Shown here piece after piece: positions 13,223 to 14,699 of a stretch of 14,699 bases of DNA. Source of the DNA: JBHIAG01 sp046758465 (GTDB taxonomy: Bacteria > Acidobacteriota > Terriglobia > Acidiferrales > 2-02-FULL-67-57). The number at the start of each line of letters is the position of its first letter. Within the stretch, counting starts at the first letter, position 1. The position numbers and the translations under genes are program-made. The notes below the pieces were generated by a model. It did no database searches, was not told the DNA's origin, and saw only the letters and a list, made by a program, of their open reading frames with translations. Location of the stretch: assembly GCA_046758465.1 (NCBI GenBank), contig JBHIAG010000054.1:1-14699 (forward strand). The letters run 5' to 3'.

Positions 13223-13252
13223 TTGCCTGCCCGCCGCTGGCAGGGCTATAAT
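13223..13252 (+). promoter_or_regulatory. predicted promoter for greA with inverted repeats
   Basis: A perfect -10 TATAAT (13247-13252) lies 18 bp after a -35 TTGCCT (4 of 6, 13223-13228). The -35 sits inside GCAGGC/GCCTGC (13215-13230), and an alternative CCTGCC/GGCAGG pair (13226-13244) spans the spacer. These arms could be an operator or a palindromic repeat that landed in the promoter. Confidence 0.6.
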
Positions 13253-13293
13253 CACCGCCCCGCATCCCGGAGCCGACAAGGCGGAGAGCCACT

Positions 13294-13770
13294 GTGACCG
13301 ATGTGGCCAGCAAAATCCGCAAGAAGCTCGAAGCCGAAATTGCCGTGCTTGAACACGAGTTGAACCACGAGCTACCCAAGGAGTTGATGAAGGCGCGGGC
13401 GCACGGTGACCTGAGCGAAAACGCCGAGTACAAGTTTGCCAAGGAGCGCCAGGACTACGTGGCGGCCCGTCTGGCCCAGCTCAACAAGCGCCTGGCCGAC
13501 TTCTCGCTCCTGAACCTGAGCAAGATTCCCAAAGACGCCGTGGGCTATGGCTCGCGGGTGGTGCTCTTCGACCAGCAGAAGCAGGCCGAGGTCACCTATC
13601 AACTCGTGACACCGGAAGAGGCCGACGCCGCCCAGGGCCTGATCTCCACCAGCTCGCCCATCGGCCGCGCCCTGCTGGGCAAGCGGGTGGGCGATGAGGT
13701 GAGAGTGCAGACGCCGGCGGGGCGGCGCGAGTTTGAGATTGTCGGACTCACCACCCTCCACGAGGCGTAG
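13294..13770 (+). CDS. greA: transcription elongation factor GreA/GreB family
   Basis: The 158-residue protein has the normal Gre length and layout: an N-terminal antiparallel coiled coil whose tip carries H-G-D-L-S-E-N-A-E-Y (37-46) with the acidic pair D39 and E42, then an FKBP-like C-terminal domain with LISTSSPIGRALLGKRVGDEV and the closing F-E-I-V strand. Gre factors enter the RNA polymerase secondary channel and stimulate cleavage of backtracked transcripts. Both acidic tip residues are present, so it should be cleavage-active. The GTG start at 13294 has a GGAG-containing site about 8 bp upstream; no in-frame ATG is nearby. A small GTAG-loop hairpin, CGAGGC/GCCTCG, spans the stop codon. 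It diverges from carD. Confidence 0.94.
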   Translation: MTDVASKIRKKLEAEIAVLEHELNHELPKELMKARAHGDLSENAEYKFAKERQDYVAARLAQLNKRLADFSLLNLSKIPKDAVGYGSRVVLFDQQKQAEVTYQLVTPEEADAAQGLISTSSPIGRALLGKRVGDEVRVQTPAGRREFEIVGLTTLHEA

Positions 13771-13816
13771 GCCTCGCACTGGCGGCAGCGTCTCAGGCCC
13801 CACTCTTTGACGCGGG

Positions 13817-13845
13817 TTGCGCAGTCATCCCAAGGTAGCTACAAT
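13817..13845 (+). promoter_or_regulatory. predicted promoter of the toxin-antitoxin pair
   Basis: A -35 TTGCGC (13817-13822) and a -10 TACAAT (5 of 6, 13840-13845) are 17 bp apart. The -10 overlaps the left operator palindrome. Confidence 0.55.
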
Positions 13846-13863
13846 AGGTGAGGAGGTAGCTAC
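13834..13863. promoter_or_regulatory. twin palindromic operator (two GGTAGCTAC sites, 21 bp apart)
   Basis: GGTAGCTAC occurs at 13834-13842 and again at 13855-13863. Each contains the perfect palindrome GTAGCTAC. The spacing of 21 bp is two helical turns, so two dimers would bind the same DNA face. The left site overlaps the -10 box; the right one ends at the base before the antitoxin ATG and follows its GAGGAGG ribosome-binding site. This suits autorepression by the Phd-type antitoxin. Confidence 0.65.
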
Positions 13864-14142
13864 ATGAAAAGAGTTGGGAGCCGCGAATTCAAGAACCGCC
13901 AGGGCTACTACCTGAAGCGGGTGCGCAAGGGCGAGACCATCGTCGTCACCGACCGGGGCAAGCCCATCGCCCGTGTGACCCCTGTGAACGATTGGGAGAG
14001 TTTGACCCTGGAGGAAAAGCTGACGGAACTGGAACGTCAGGGACACATCCGTCGGGGACGCGGTGGTCCGTGGCCCCGGTTCAAGCCGCTCCCGCTGCGA
14101 GGCAAGCCGCTCTCGGAGATGATTATTGAGGACCGCGGCTAG
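13864..14142 (+). CDS. type II antitoxin, Phd/YefM family
   Basis: The 92-residue protein begins M-K-R-V-G-S-R-E-F-K-N-R, then L-K-R-V-R-K-G-E-T-I-V-V-T-D-R-G-K-P-I-A-R-V-T-P, the hallmark of the Phd/YefM DNA-binding domain. The less ordered C-terminal half should wrap around and inhibit the toxin. GAGGAGGT lies six bases before the ATG, a strong ribosome-binding site typical of antitoxins. The stop codon overlaps the GTG of the toxin by one base. Autorepression through the twin GTAGCTAC sites is expected. Confidence 0.88.
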   Translation: MKRVGSREFKNRQGYYLKRVRKGETIVVTDRGKPIARVTPVNDWESLTLEEKLTELERQGHIRRGRGGPWPRFKPLPLRGKPLSEMIIEDRG

Positions 14143-14585
14143 TGCTGTATCTGGACGCCTCCGCCCTCGCGAAACGCTACATCCGTGAAGCTGGCCACAC
14201 ATCTCTGGAGCAGCGCCTGCAAGAGGATGAGCTTGTTTACAGTTCTGCCATTTGCTATGCGGAGGTGCACGCCGCCCTAGCCCGGAAGCTGCGAGAAGGC
14301 GGGTGGAATCGAACTGAGTTTCTTCAAGCACGAAACCGGTTCGAAGTTGACTGGTTACTCGTGCGGGAAATCGCTGTGGACGGGGAAACCCTAGCCCCAG
14401 TAAGCCAATTGGTAGAGCACGTGCCCCTTCGCGGGATGGATGCTATCCACCTGGCTGCAGCCGTATGGTTGCAGAGAAAGACCGGCCACCGGGCGGAATT
14501 CATTACCACCGATGCCCGGCTGGCGGCGGCGGCACGGCAGTTCGGTTTTTTGGTGTGGAACCCGGCAACCGAGAACAGCGGTTGA
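14142..14585 (+). CDS. type II toxin, VapC-like PIN-domain ribonuclease
   Basis: The 147-residue protein is a PIN-domain nuclease. The metal-binding acidic residues are all in place: D5 in L-Y-L-D-A-S-A-L-A-K-R-Y, E41 in C-Y-A-E-V-H-A-A-L, D100 in M-D-A-I-H-L-A-A-A and D124 in T-T-D-A-R-L. VapC toxins cleave tRNA or rRNA under stress; the target here is unknown. The GTG start shares its first base with the antitoxin stop (TAGTG), which ties toxin translation to the antitoxin. The pairing of a Phd-type antitoxin with a VapC-type toxin is common. All catalytic residues are intact, so it should be active. Confidence 0.9.
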   Translation: MLYLDASALAKRYIREAGHTSLEQRLQEDELVYSSAICYAEVHAALARKLREGGWNRTEFLQARNRFEVDWLLVREIAVDGETLAPVSQLVEHVPLRGMDAIHLAAAVWLQRKTGHRAEFITTDARLAAAARQFGFLVWNPATENSG

Positions 14586-14632
14586 GGTTTTCGGAGGGGT
14601 AAACAGCCCATGAAGCCGTCAGGAAAATTGGC

Positions 14633-14699
14633 GTGGCGGTGCACGGTGGGGCGTGGGCGATTCCCGACGAGTTGCTGGAGGCCAACCGCGCCGGCCTGG
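14633..14699 (+). CDS. isoaspartyl peptidase / L-asparaginase N-terminus (partial, start uncertain)
   Basis: The last 67 bases read V-A-V-H-G-G-A-W-A-I-P-D-E-L-L-E-A-N-R-A-G-L, matching the N-terminal strand of the Ntn-hydrolase isoaspartyl peptidase/asparaginase family (I-A-V-H-G-G-A). The frame is open from a TAA at 14600-14602 but has no ATG. A GTG at 14633 with AGGA about 8 bp upstream is one start. The ATG at 14610 gives M-K-P-S-G-K in another frame, which would join this frame if the AAAA run at 14624-14627 had one more A. So either the start is GTG, or there is a one-base deletion (real or a sequencing error). The catalytic Thr lies beyond the window. Confidence 0.6.
   Translation, partial: MAVHGGAWAIPDELLEANRAGL

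Overview
The window is GC-rich bacterial chromosomal DNA. It looks like a soil or groundwater Acidobacteriota genome, possibly a metagenome-assembled one. That is an inference from the gene set (PyrR, TsaD, HyuA/HyuB, CarD beside GreA, a DUF4350-type secreted protein) and from intergenic spaces packed with short palindromes and low-complexity repeats. There is no rRNA, tRNA, CRISPR array, transposase or phage gene.

Layout. (1) 1-776: the 3' tip of one lipoprotein gene and a full SnoaL/DUF4440-like lipoprotein gene, apparently a tandem pair. (2) 777-1593: repeat-rich spacer with a good sigma70-type promoter, then pyrR. (3) 1594-5718: a leftward block with a galU 3'-end remnant, a small exported protein of three DUF4177-like repeats, galU, a threonine/serine dehydratase-family gene 9 bp upstream of galU, and an eIF-2B-like sugar-phosphate isomerase family gene. 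(4) 5719-6158: a 440-bp spacer of nested palindromes. (5) 6159-12508: a rightward block with tsaD, hyuA, hyuB and a secreted DUF4350-like protein whose ATG overlaps the hyuB stop. (6) 12590-13770: carD and greA, two RNA-polymerase-binding regulators, divergent from a 179-bp spacer with a recognisable promoter for each. (7) 13864-14585: a Phd/VapC-type toxin-antitoxin pair with an obvious palindromic operator. (8) The right edge enters an isoaspartyl peptidase/asparaginase gene whose reading frame is disturbed at its N-terminus.

How the genes relate. Most are housekeeping: pyrimidine control, UDP-glucose supply, tRNA t6A modification, transcription initiation and elongation. HyuA/HyuB form an ATP-dependent hydantoinase/oxoprolinase-type enzyme of unknown substrate.

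The most unusual feature is a family of short palindromes with core TCCCGAA..TTCGGGA. They occur between genes and also in frame inside the eIF-2B-like gene, tsaD and hyuA, where they seem to add short peptides in three reading frames. This resembles the Rickettsia palindromic elements in behaviour. Other notable points are the galU 3'-end duplication flanking the DUF4177-repeat gene, the tandem lipoprotein duplication, the basic read-through tail on HyuB, and the twin GTAGCTAC operator 21 bp apart in the toxin-antitoxin promoter.
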